A stretch of 64,000 bases of DNA, from NCBI GenBank assembly GCA_015066015.1, contig SVPE01000007.1:1-64000 (forward strand), written 5' to 3'. This stretch comes from Oscillospiraceae bacterium. Lineage in GTDB: Bacteria > Bacillota > Clostridia > Oscillospirales > Acutalibacteraceae. The notes below the pieces were generated by a model, which ran no database searches, had not been told where the DNA came from, and saw nothing but the letters and a program-made list of their open reading frames with translations. Numbering within the stretch: position 1 is the first letter of the stretch; every line of letters starts with the position of its first letter. The position numbers and the translations under genes were made by a program. Shown in pieces: positions 44,843 to 53,600 of the stretch.

Positions 44843-46562
44843 CCGTATCCGCCGTGATGCTTCTTCAGAAAAAGAAGAAGGCGCAAGTTCAAATTCAATA
44901 AGAGAAGATTTGCCTGAGAATAACAGCACACCGAAGGTGAATACTGTTACACCCGATGCAGGTAAAATAAATCCCACAGGGCATAAGGTTAAGAGATTTG
45001 AGGTACATATTCCCGAATCTTCGGATTTTTATGCAGGTGAGGAAAAGAAGAACGATGTTCCTGCCCGTATTCCTGCGCCTCAGACGAGACCAGCACAGCA
45101 GGGACAGCCTCCCAGAAGACCTGTGCGTCCCGCCGGTCAGCAAGGAAGACCCGTGCAGCCGGGACGTCCTGCGGGAAGACCCGCTCCGGGTGGCAATATG
45201 CCTATCAAAAAGACTGCTACGGGCGTACCCAGTCCCGTTTCTCCTAAAACACAGCAGGCTGCACAGAAGGCTGCTGAAAAAAAGGCTAAAGAAACGGAAA
45301 AAATGAAAAAGAAGAATGCCCGTACAGCCGAGAAGCTCGAGGCAAAAAAGGCAAAAAATCTTGAGCGTGCCGAGAAGAAAAAAGAAAAGAACAAGAATTT
45401 CGGCTATAATTTTGCAAAAGGAATTCTTGTCACCTGTCTTTGTCTTATATTTATAGGTACAATTGTAACAGTTGTATCTTCCGTTGCATTCGGATTTATT
45501 AATGATGTTCTTGTGGTTGACGACGAAAACAAGAATTATTCTGTAACAGTTGAAATTCCTGAGGGAGCAACTTATGATGAAATTTTTGATATTCTTGTTG
45601 ATAAGGGTGTTGTAACTCAGCCTCTTCTTACTGATTTCTTCTGCAGATTCAGACACTATGATCTTCAGACCGTATATGACGAGGAAACCTGGGAGCCCCT
45701 GATTGACGAGGCTACCGGCAAGGTTGTCAAGGAGCCTGTTGAATATCTTCCCGGTGTATACCATATAGATGCAGACAGCGGCATCGAGACCATTCTTGAC
45801 AGTATGCTTGCAAATAATTATACCGAAAAGGATACTGTAAGACTTACCTTCCCCGAAGGCTGGACTATCGCTGAGGTATTCGAAAAGATTGAAAAATATG
45901 AAGTATGTGAAGCAGAAAAGCTCTATGCAAACCTTGATATAGTTGCAAATCAGTATCCCTTCCTCAGCAGCATTCCCGATAATGAAGGCAGATACAGTAA
46001 GGCTGAGGGATATCTTTTCCCGGATACCTATGATTTCTATATCGGTGAAAATGCAAGCTCTGTTCTTGAAAAGCTTTTCACAAACTTCAAGGACAGATGG
46101 ACTGCTGATTATACTGCCCGTCTTAAAGAACTTGGACTTACTGTTGATCAGGTAATTACAATTGCATCTATAATTCAGAGTGAAGCAAAGGACGGCTCTC
46201 AGATGGCTGATGTATCATCTGTTATTCATAACCGTCTCAATAACAGTGCATCTTATCCGACTCTTGATATGGACTCAACTGCAGACTACATCAAGATTCT
46301 CAGAAGCTACAACCTTCTTTCTGATGTTCACTATTCAATGTATATTGAATCCTACAATACCTATAGCCAGATCGGTATTCCTCCCGGACCCATCTGTAAT
46401 CCGGGCGAAACCGCAATCAAGGCAGCTCTTTATCCCAATGAAACAAATTATTATTTCTTCTGTCACGACTCAAACGGTGAAATCTATCTTGCTTCAACGG
46501 CTTCTGCACATCAGGCAAACGTTGAAAAAGTAATTTACGGAAACGTTGAAGGTACTAACTGA
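44835..46562 (+). CDS. mltG: Endolytic murein transglycosylase MltG (YceG) with disordered N-terminus
   Basis: A 575-residue membrane enzyme that cleaves nascent glycan strands. The first ~190 residues are cytoplasmic and disordered: acidic, then Pro/Arg/Gln/Gly rich (about 75-125), then a Lys/Glu coiled coil (about 140-190). One transmembrane segment (about 198-222, LVTCLCLIFIGTIVTVV) follows. The YceG domain (about 240-575) has the LysM-like start and IASIIQSEAKDG with the catalytic Glu, HNRLNN, and YSQIGIPPGPICNPG. Its stop overlaps the next ATG by one base. Confidence 0.92.
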   Translation: MDDRIRRDASSEKEEGASSNSIREDLPENNSTPKVNTVTPDAGKINPTGHKVKRFEVHIPESSDFYAGEEKKNDVPARIPAPQTRPAQQGQPPRRPVRPAGQQGRPVQPGRPAGRPAPGGNMPIKKTATGVPSPVSPKTQQAAQKAAEKKAKETEKMKKKNARTAEKLEAKKAKNLERAEKKKEKNKNFGYNFAKGILVTCLCLIFIGTIVTVVSSVAFGFINDVLVVDDENKNYSVTVEIPEGATYDEIFDILVDKGVVTQPLLTDFFCRFRHYDLQTVYDEETWEPLIDEATGKVVKEPVEYLPGVYHIDADSGIETILDSMLANNYTEKDTVRLTFPEGWTIAEVFEKIEKYEVCEAEKLYANLDIVANQYPFLSSIPDNEGRYSKAEGYLFPDTYDFYIGENASSVLEKLFTNFKDRWTADYTARLKELGLTVDQVITIASIIQSEAKDGSQMADVSSVIHNRLNNSASYPTLDMDSTADYIKILRSYNLLSDVHYSMYIESYNTYSQIGIPPGPICNPGETAIKAALYPNETNYYFFCHDSNGEIYLASTASAHQANVEKVIYGNVEGTN

Positions 46563-47818
46563 TGAATAAAAAAATTAAAAAGCCGGAGCTTCTTGCTCCG
46601 GCGGGAGATATGGAAAGGCTCATTGCCGCCTGCAAATACGGAGCTGATGCAGTGTATATCGGCGGAAAAACCTTCGGTATGAGAGCAGGTCCTGCAAACT
46701 TTACTGACAGTGAGCTTTACGAAGCAGTGAGATATGCTCATGAAAGAGGTGTAAAGGTTTACCTTACCTGCAATGTCCTTCCCAGAAATGATGAGCTTTC
46801 CGGATTGCCCGATTTTCTTATAAATGCTGCAGATGCAGGTGTTGATGCTTTTATTATATCTGATCTGGGTGTGCTTGAATATGCTAAAAAGTATGCACCT
46901 GAGGTTGAGATTCATATTTCTACTCAGTCGGGTATAGTTAATTACGCAGCAGCAAATGTGTTTTACAATATGGGTGCAAAGCGTGTTGTCACTGCGAGAG
47001 AGCTCAAAATGGGTGAAATCCGCACTATGAGAGAAAATATTCCCGAGGATATGGATATCGAGTGCTTTGTTCACGGTGCAATGTGTGTTTCATTTTCCGG
47101 AAGATGTCTCATTTCCAATTATCTTGTAAACAGAGATGCAAACCGCGGCGAGTGTGCTCAGCCTTGCCGTTGGAATTACCGTCTTGTTGAAGAAAAGCGT
47201 CCGGGACAGTATTTTCCCATAGGTGAGGACGAGGGAGGTACATATATTCTTAATTCAAAGGATATGTGTATGATTGAACATATTCCCGAAATGATTGATG
47301 CAGGTATAACCAGCTTTAAAATCGAAGGCAGAGCTAAATCCGCTTACTATGTTGCCGTAGTTACAAATGCTTACAGAATGGCAATTGATGCATATTTCGA
47401 TAATCCTTCTGAGAATTACACTCCCGAAAAGTGGATTCTTGATGAGATGACTAAGGTAAGCTACCGTGATTACTGTACGGGTTTTTATTACGGTGATGTT
47501 GCAGATGATGCACATATCAGCTATAAGGGTGGTTATAACCGCGAGTGGGATGTAATGGCTGTTGTTGAAAAATGGGAAAACGGCATTGCCTACTGCTCAC
47601 AGAGGAACAGATTTTTTGACGGTGACACTCTTGAGGCTATGATTGCAGGCGAGAAGCCTTTTGAAATTAAAGTTACGGGACTGAGAAACGAAGACGGTGA
47701 AGAAATTCCCGACACGAGACACCCTATGATGAAATTCAGCTTCAGCTGTGAAACACCGCTTAAGGCTGATACGCTTCTTCGTAAATGCCGTGAAGAAGCC
47801 GCAAGAGTCATAATATAA
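46562..47818 (+). CDS. Peptidase U32-family protein (TrhP/RlhA type)
   Basis: A 418-residue protein. It begins PELLAPAGDMERLIAACKYG, the U32 N-terminal motif, and has FVHGAMCVSFSGRCLISNYL and NRGECAQPCRW with the conserved cysteines. Despite the historical peptidase name, this branch hydroxylates tRNA or rRNA (TrhP/RlhA in E. coli). I infer the RNA-modification role; prephenate or iron-sulfur dependence cannot be judged here. The neighbourhood with mltG and miaB is common in clostridia. Confidence 0.9.
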   Translation: MNKKIKKPELLAPAGDMERLIAACKYGADAVYIGGKTFGMRAGPANFTDSELYEAVRYAHERGVKVYLTCNVLPRNDELSGLPDFLINAADAGVDAFIISDLGVLEYAKKYAPEVEIHISTQSGIVNYAAANVFYNMGAKRVVTARELKMGEIRTMRENIPEDMDIECFVHGAMCVSFSGRCLISNYLVNRDANRGECAQPCRWNYRLVEEKRPGQYFPIGEDEGGTYILNSKDMCMIEHIPEMIDAGITSFKIEGRAKSAYYVAVVTNAYRMAIDAYFDNPSENYTPEKWILDEMTKVSYRDYCTGFYYGDVADDAHISYKGGYNREWDVMAVVEKWENGIAYCSQRNRFFDGDTLEAMIAGEKPFEIKVTGLRNEDGEEIPDTRHPMMKFSFSCETPLKADTLLRKCREEAARVII

Positions 47819-47833
47819 AAATGGAGGAAAACA

Positions 47834-48799
47834 ATGGCAACTTATTCAGTTTCACTTGCTAAAATATTGAAAGACCATCAGTTTGATCCTTTGTATTTAC
47901 CAAAGGATCCTTCGGAAATCTTTATCACTACTCCCGACGTTCACAGACCGGGTCTTACAATTGCGGGTTTTGATAATTTCTTTGACTGCACAAGAATCAA
48001 CTTTCTCGGTAAGGCGGAGGTTGAGTTTATCAACAGTCTTGTAGATGAGGAAGGCTACAAAAAGGTTGAAAAATATATTTCAAAGCAGCCGGCCTGCATT
48101 ATCATTGCAAGAAATCTTGACTGTCCGAAGTATATTATCGAGCTTGCTCCGAAGTACGGTGTGCCCGTACTCAAGACAAATGATTCAACCTCACGCTCTA
48201 TGGCTGCAATCATTGCTTATCTTAATGTTGAGCTGGCTGAAAGAATCACCCGTCACGGTGTATTTGTTGAAGTATACGGTGAAGGTGTGCTTATTCTCGG
48301 TGACAGCGGTGTAGGTAAGAGTGAAACTGCCGTTGAGCTTATAAAAAGAGGACATCGTCTTATCGCTGACGATGCCGTTGAAATCAAAAAAACAGGATCA
48401 AAAACTATTGTCGGCTCGGCTCCCGATAACATCCGCCATTTTATTGAACTGCGCGGTATCGGTATTATAAATGCCAGAAGAATTTTCGGTATGGGCTCTG
48501 TCAAGCTCAACGAAAAGATTGATATGGTCATTCAGCTTGAGCCCTGGGACAGTGAAAAGGTATATGACAGAATGGGTATAGAAAACGAATATACCGATAT
48601 TCTTGGCGTGCATGTACCTCACACGGTAGTACCTGTCAAGCCGGGACGTAACCTCGCGGTAATTATTGAGGTTGCCGCTATGAATAACAGACAAAAGAAA
48701 ATGGGCTACAATGCCGCAAGAGAGCTTATGCATAATCTCGGTATGGTAGATGATATTATTCCTCAGGATGATGAAATCAAGCTTTGGGGTAATTTTTAA
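47834..48799 (+). CDS. hprK: HPr kinase/phosphorylase
   Basis: A 321-residue bifunctional enzyme that phosphorylates Ser46 of HPr and controls carbon catabolite repression. The N-terminal domain (1-130) precedes VLILGDSGVGKSETAVELIK (P-loop) and RLIADDAVEIKK; the signature IIEVAAMNNRQKKMG is near the C-terminus. RBS ATGGAGG. It stands beside a ROK glucokinase, which suggests co-regulated sugar metabolism. Confidence 0.96.
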   Translation: MATYSVSLAKILKDHQFDPLYLPKDPSEIFITTPDVHRPGLTIAGFDNFFDCTRINFLGKAEVEFINSLVDEEGYKKVEKYISKQPACIIIARNLDCPKYIIELAPKYGVPVLKTNDSTSRSMAAIIAYLNVELAERITRHGVFVEVYGEGVLILGDSGVGKSETAVELIKRGHRLIADDAVEIKKTGSKTIVGSAPDNIRHFIELRGIGIINARRIFGMGSVKLNEKIDMVIQLEPWDSEKVYDRMGIENEYTDILGVHVPHTVVPVKPGRNLAVIIEVAAMNNRQKKMGYNAARELMHNLGMVDDIIPQDDEIKLWGNF

Positions 48800-48811
48800 G
48801 AGGTGAATAAA

Positions 48812-49762
48812 ATGTATAGAATTGGTGTAGATTTAGGCGGTACAAATATTGCAGTAGGTGTTATAAACGGTGATAATAAAATTATCGGACTTTCGAAGAG
48901 AAAGACAAACACACCGAGACCTGCTAAGGAAATTTTTGATGATATCAACATTTGCATTGCCGAAGCAGTTGAGTCAGCGGGCCTTAAAATTGATGATATA
49001 ACAAGTATAGGTATCGGTACTCCCGGTTCGGTAGACCACGAAACAGGTGTAATTCTTTATGCAAACAACCTTGATTTTTATAATGTTCCTGCAGTGGAGT
49101 ATGTTAACAGTAAATTCCCCGGTGTAAAGGTTTATATTGATAACGATGCAAACTGTGCAGCTCTCGGTGAGGCTCTTGCAGGCTGCGGTAAGGGCAAGAA
49201 AAGCTTTATTGCAGTTACACTCGGTACAGGTGTAGGCGGCGGCATTGTTCTTGACGGAAAGCTTCTTGTCGGCTGCAACGATGCGGGCGGAGAAATCGGT
49301 CATATGGTTATTTCCGTTGATGGTGAACCCTGCAACTGCGGCAGAATCGGCTGTTGGGAAAGATACGCATCTGCTACTGCTCTTGTTAATCAGACTAAAG
49401 CAGCAATGCTTAGAAACAAGGATAGTAAAATGTGGGAGCTTTGTGAAGGTGACATTGAAAAAGCAGGAGGCAGAACCGCATTTGACGGTATGAGACTCGG
49501 CGACGAATGTGCAACTGAGGTCTGCAACACCTATATTGATTACATTGCAATCGGTACTGCAAATCTTGTTAACATTTTTCAGCCTGACCTCGTTTGCTTC
49601 GGCGGAGGTATCTGTAATGAGGGTGAAACACTTCTTGAGCCTATCAGAAAGCTTGTAGCAACTTACCGATACAGTAAGTATCAGCAAAAGCAGACAGAGT
49701 TCTGCCGTGCTACCCTCGGAAACGATGCGGGTATTATCGGTGCAGCTCTTGTTGAATATTAA
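48812..49762 (+). CDS. glk: ROK-family glucokinase
   Basis: A 316-residue sugar kinase. The ATP site is RIGVDLGGTNIAVG; DNDANCAALGEA carries the catalytic Asp; the ROK zinc motif is CNCGRIGCWERYAS after GGEIGHMVIS. Glucose is the probable substrate. ATG at 48812 lies behind AGAGGTG; the in-frame GTG at 48803 is inside that SD and is rejected. It is 16 bases upstream of murB. Confidence 0.93.
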   Translation: MYRIGVDLGGTNIAVGVINGDNKIIGLSKRKTNTPRPAKEIFDDINICIAEAVESAGLKIDDITSIGIGTPGSVDHETGVILYANNLDFYNVPAVEYVNSKFPGVKVYIDNDANCAALGEALAGCGKGKKSFIAVTLGTGVGGGIVLDGKLLVGCNDAGGEIGHMVISVDGEPCNCGRIGCWERYASATALVNQTKAAMLRNKDSKMWELCEGDIEKAGGRTAFDGMRLGDECATEVCNTYIDYIAIGTANLVNIFQPDLVCFGGGICNEGETLLEPIRKLVATYRYSKYQQKQTEFCRATLGNDAGIIGAALVEY

Positions 49763-49777
49763 TCTGGGGGTTATCCT

Positions 49778-50677
49778 TTGAATAAACTTATTAATCTGCT
49801 TTCCGAAAGAAAAATTCCTTTCCTTCAGGATGAGCCTATGAAAAATCACACCACCTTCAAAACGGGGGGTAATGCAAGTGTTTTCATTTCACCTGAAAAT
49901 GAGGAGCAACTTACGGAAACGCTTACTATAATCAGTAGTCTCGGTCTCAGACCCTTTATTCTCGGCAACGGAAGCAATCTTCTTGTAAGTGATGACGGAA
50001 TAAAGGACAGACCGGTCATCTTCATCGACAAGGGCTTTGACAGTATTGAGCTTATCGGTGAAACAACAATCAAAGCAGGCGCAGGTGTGCTTCTTACCTC
50101 GCTTTGCAGATTTGCTATGGAAAACTGTCTTACGGGTCTTGAATTTGCTTTCGGAATTCCCGGCTCATGCGGTGGTGCTGCATTTATGAATGCGGGAGCT
50201 TACGGCGGTGAGATGAAAGACGTTGTTGTAAGCTGCAATCATATGGATTTCAGCGGAAATACCGGTTCTTTCGGTATTGACGAGCTTGATTTCGGCTACA
50301 GACACAGTGTTTATTCCGACAAGGACTGTGTAATTACAAGCATTGTAGTTAAGCTTGAAAAGGGCAACAAGGAAGAAATTCAGACACAGATGAAAGAATT
50401 TCTTCAGCGCAGAAAAGATAAGCAGCCGCTTGAATATCCCAGCGCAGGCAGTGTTTTTAAACGTCCTGAGGGATATTATGCAGGTGCGCTTATTGAGCAG
50501 TCCGGTCTTAAGGGCAAAAGGATAGGCGGTGCTATGGTCAGCGAAAAGCACGCAGGCTTCATCATCAACTATGATAATGCAACCACAAAGGATGTCCTTG
50601 ACCTTGTAAAATTCTGCCAGGACACTGTTATGGAAAAATTCGGTGTAATGCTTGAAAGAGAAATTAAATCAGTCTGA
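49778..50677 (+). CDS. murB: UDP-N-acetylenolpyruvoylglucosamine reductase
   Basis: A 299-residue FAD enzyme giving UDP-MurNAc. HTTFKTGGNASVFISP and LGNGSNLLVSDDG bind FAD; FGIPGSCGGAAFMNAGAYG and SAGSVFKRPEG (catalytic Ser) are MurB type II hallmarks. The start is TTG, seven bases after GGGGG; the conserved N-terminus supports it. The hprK-murB-whiA association is common in Firmicutes. Confidence 0.96.
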   Translation: MNKLINLLSERKIPFLQDEPMKNHTTFKTGGNASVFISPENEEQLTETLTIISSLGLRPFILGNGSNLLVSDDGIKDRPVIFIDKGFDSIELIGETTIKAGAGVLLTSLCRFAMENCLTGLEFAFGIPGSCGGAAFMNAGAYGGEMKDVVVSCNHMDFSGNTGSFGIDELDFGYRHSVYSDKDCVITSIVVKLEKGNKEEIQTQMKEFLQRRKDKQPLEYPSAGSVFKRPEGYYAGALIEQSGLKGKRIGGAMVSEKHAGFIINYDNATTKDVLDLVKFCQDTVMEKFGVMLEREIKSV

Positions 50678-50721
50678 CGGCTTTGCATCAGAAGAAATAA
50701 TGAATAAAAGGGAGGGCACAC

Positions 50722-51642
50722 ATGTCTTTTTCAGCTGAAATCAAGGAAGAACTTATAAAAATTGAAGAAATGCCGGACTGTTGTGCTCACGCTATGACTT
50801 ACGGTATGCTTCTTTTCGGAAGAAACTTCGACTCCAAGGATATTTCCCTTCTTACGGATAATTCGGCAGTAGGTAAAAAATATGCACTTATGACAGAGCG
50901 AGTCTGCGGCATAATGCCTGACATACAGATTTCCGATGCCGGTAAGATGACCTGTGAAATCCGCGATGAGTCCGACATTGAAAAAGTACTTTCCTGTTTT
51001 TCAACTACAGGAAACGAACGTGTAAAGCGTATTGACAGAGGCAACCTTCTTAATGAATGCTGTGAAGGTGACGACGGTATGAGTTGTTGTAATGCGGCTT
51101 TTCTGCGAGGCGCCTTTCTTTCCTGCGGTACGGCAAGTGATCCGAATAAAAGCTATCATATTGAATTCGTTGTTCCCTACAGGACGCTCAGTATGGACTT
51201 GCTGAAGTTGCTCACCGATTATGGTCTGAAAGCAAAGCATATGGTAAGAAGATATATAAACGTCATTTATATAAAAGACAGTGAGAGTGTCGAGGACTTG
51301 CTTACAATTATGGGTGCTACTAATGCCTCACTTTCTATTATGGGAATAAAGATTTATAAGGATATGCGTAACCGAACAAACCGTATTATTAATTTTGAAA
51401 ACGCAAATCTCCTTAAAACGGCTTCTGCGGCATATGATCAGATCAGCGCTATTGAAAAGCTGAAGGAAAAGGGCGGCTTTGAACATCTCAGTCCTGACCT
51501 CAAGCAGGTTGCTGAGCTTCGCATTGAAAATGAAGAGGCAAGTCTCAGAGAGATAGGTGAGATGTGTACTCCTGCACTCAGCAGATCTGCCGTAAATCAC
51601 AGACTGAAGAAGCTTATAGCGCTTTCTGATGCTGGGAAATAA
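50722..51642 (+). CDS. whiA: DNA-binding protein WhiA
   Basis: A 306-residue regulator required for division or sporulation in Gram-positives. The N-terminus SFSAEIKEELIKIE leads into the LAGLIDADG-like domain (FLRGAFLSCGTASDPNKSYH, EFVVPYRTLSMDL), and the C-terminal WhiA helix-turn-helix is LREIGEMCTPALSRSAVNHR. RBS GGGAGG. The usual upstream partners rapZ and gluP/yvcK are not adjacent; murB is upstream instead. Confidence 0.94.
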   Translation: MSFSAEIKEELIKIEEMPDCCAHAMTYGMLLFGRNFDSKDISLLTDNSAVGKKYALMTERVCGIMPDIQISDAGKMTCEIRDESDIEKVLSCFSTTGNERVKRIDRGNLLNECCEGDDGMSCCNAAFLRGAFLSCGTASDPNKSYHIEFVVPYRTLSMDLLKLLTDYGLKAKHMVRRYINVIYIKDSESVEDLLTIMGATNASLSIMGIKIYKDMRNRTNRIINFENANLLKTASAAYDQISAIEKLKEKGGFEHLSPDLKQVAELRIENEEASLREIGEMCTPALSRSAVNHRLKKLIALSDAGK

Positions 51643-51666
51643 TATTCGTTCACGGAGGGCGAAGTT

Positions 51667-53088
51667 TTGGAAAAACCAATGAATAAGTTTTCGGTTCCTG
51701 CATCGGAGCTGAACAAACAAAAAGAATATACTGAGCTTGTGCGCACAGTGCTTTCTTCAAGGTTTCCGTCCGGGAAGCCGAGGGCCTTTGTCCACACCTA
51801 CGGTTGTCAGGGCAATGTTGCCGACGGAGAAAAACTTCAGGGTATGCTCTATGAGATGGGCTTTGATTTTACTTCTGATGTTAACAGTGCAGATCTCGTT
51901 CTTTATAATACCTGTGCCATACGTGAACACGCTGAGGACAGAGTTTTCGGTAATGTTGGCGCACTCAAGCCTATAAAAAAGCAAAATCCCGATATGATAA
52001 TCGCTCTTTGCGGTTGTATGACACAGCAACAGAGAGTTGCTGATAAAATCAAAAACAGCTATCCGTTTGTTGATATCGTTTTCGGAACACACGTAGCTCA
52101 CAGACTGCCTGAGTTTATTTACAGAAGTCTGTGTCTCGGAAAGCGTGTTTTTGAAACCGCTGACAGTGACGGCAATATCGTTGAAGGACTTCCCGTTAAG
52201 CGTGACGGCACCTTCAGAGCATGGGTTCCGATTATGTACGGATGCAATAATTTCTGTTCATACTGTATCGTGCCTTATGTCAGAGGCAGAGAGCGAAGCC
52301 GTGATTTTGACACGGTTGTCTCCGAGGTCAGATCACTTGTTGCTTCAGGCTATAAGGAAATCAACCTTCTCGGACAGAATGTTAATTCTTACAATAAGGA
52401 GCTCACAGCGGACAGACAGTTCCCTGCACTTCTCAGAGCAATCAATGAAATTGAAGGGGAGTTTATCATACGATTTATGACATCTCACCCGAAAGACTGC
52501 ACAAGAGACCTTATTGAAGCTATGGCTGACTGTAAAAAGGTTGCAAAGCATCTACATCTTCCCGTTCAGTCAGGTAACAACAGAGTGCTTTCGGAAATGA
52601 ACAGACATTATACCCGTGAAAAATACCTTTCGCTTATTGAATATGCTTATGAGCTGATGCCTGAGCTTTCAATAACAAGTGATATAATTGTTGGCTTCCC
52701 CGGTGAAACCTACGATGAGTTCAAGGATACTCTCAGTCTTGTTGAAAGTGTTAAATACACGTCTCTTTTCACCTTTATTTTCTCACCGCGCTACGGCACG
52801 AAGGCATATGATATGGATGATCCCGTGTCAAGGCAGGAAAAGGGTGAATGGTTTAACAAGCTTGTTGCATTGCAGGAAAAGATTGCAGGCGAAAGAACCT
52901 CGTCTATGAAGGGAAGATCCTACCGTGTTCTTGTTGAGGATAAAGCAAAGCACGACGGCATCCTTTCAGGCAGAACTCAGGGAAATGTCATCATTGAATT
53001 TGAAGGTGACGAAGGACTTATCGGCAGCTTTGCCGATGTCAGAGTAACCAATCCGCGCACATGGATTGTTTACGGTGAACTTGTATAA
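51667..53088 (+). CDS. miaB: tRNA-2-methylthio-N6-dimethylallyladenosine synthase MiaB
   Basis: A 473-residue methylthiotransferase acting on A37 of tRNA. The N-terminal UPF0004 domain has VHTYGCQGNVADGEKL, NTCAIREHAEDR and ALCGCMTQQQ with three cluster cysteines. The radical SAM motif CNNFCSYC, then VPYVRGRERSR, follow, with a C-terminal TRAM domain. The start is TTG, eight bases after GGAGG; ATG 51679 is the alternative. Its partner enzyme MiaA is encoded four genes downstream in the same array. Confidence 0.96.
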   Translation: MEKPMNKFSVPASELNKQKEYTELVRTVLSSRFPSGKPRAFVHTYGCQGNVADGEKLQGMLYEMGFDFTSDVNSADLVLYNTCAIREHAEDRVFGNVGALKPIKKQNPDMIIALCGCMTQQQRVADKIKNSYPFVDIVFGTHVAHRLPEFIYRSLCLGKRVFETADSDGNIVEGLPVKRDGTFRAWVPIMYGCNNFCSYCIVPYVRGRERSRDFDTVVSEVRSLVASGYKEINLLGQNVNSYNKELTADRQFPALLRAINEIEGEFIIRFMTSHPKDCTRDLIEAMADCKKVAKHLHLPVQSGNNRVLSEMNRHYTREKYLSLIEYAYELMPELSITSDIIVGFPGETYDEFKDTLSLVESVKYTSLFTFIFSPRYGTKAYDMDDPVSRQEKGEWFNKLVALQEKIAGERTSSMKGRSYRVLVEDKAKHDGILSGRTQGNVIIEFEGDEGLIGSFADVRVTNPRTWIVYGELV

Positions 53089-53144
53089 ATTTACTTCAGA
53101 TGAAGTATGTTATAAATAATATTTATTTTAAGGAGTGTACAGAA

Positions 53145-53561
53145 ATGGACATTATCAAACTTACACGTGAGCTTGGTGCAGCTATTCAGCAGGACGAGCG
53201 TTACATCAACTTTGCCAAGGCCAGAGAAGAAAACGAAAATGACGCTGAACTCAACGAGCTTATGGCACAGATTCAGATGGTTCAGATGAACTATCAGATG
53301 GAAGCATCAAAGGAAACTCCTGACAGTGACAAAATGCACGCATACGAGGAGCAGTTTAACGATGTTTATACAAAGTTTATGGACAGTGACAAGATGAAGA
53401 ATTATGAAGCTGCCAGAGCTGAAATTGATAGCCTTATGAACTATGTTATGCAGATTCTCGGCCTTTGTGTAAACGGTGCAGACCCTGCTACTTGCGAGCC
53501 CGAAATTCCCGAAGAGCACAGCTGTGGCGGTTCATGCTCAAGCTGCAGCGGTTGCCACTGA
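53145..53561 (+). CDS. YlbF/YmcA-family (RicA/RicF-like) protein with Cys-rich tail
   Basis: A 138-residue helical protein. KLTRELGAAIQQDERYINF and LNELMAQIQMVQMNYQME are typical of YlbF/YmcA. In Bacillus the RicA-RicF-RicT complex carries iron-sulfur clusters and affects RNA processing, biofilm and sporulation; ymcA there also lies beside miaB and near mutS, as here. The C-terminal tail has SCGGSCSSCSGCH plus two nearby Cys, a likely cluster or metal site. I started at ATG 53145 (AAGGAG upstream) because the earlier in-frame ATG has no SD. Confidence 0.85.
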   Translation: MDIIKLTRELGAAIQQDERYINFAKAREENENDAELNELMAQIQMVQMNYQMEASKETPDSDKMHAYEEQFNDVYTKFMDSDKMKNYEAARAEIDSLMNYVMQILGLCVNGADPATCEPEIPEEHSCGGSCSSCSGCH

Positions 53562-53600
53562 TAAAACACATTAAGTCTTAAAACAGGAGGAAAAACAAAA

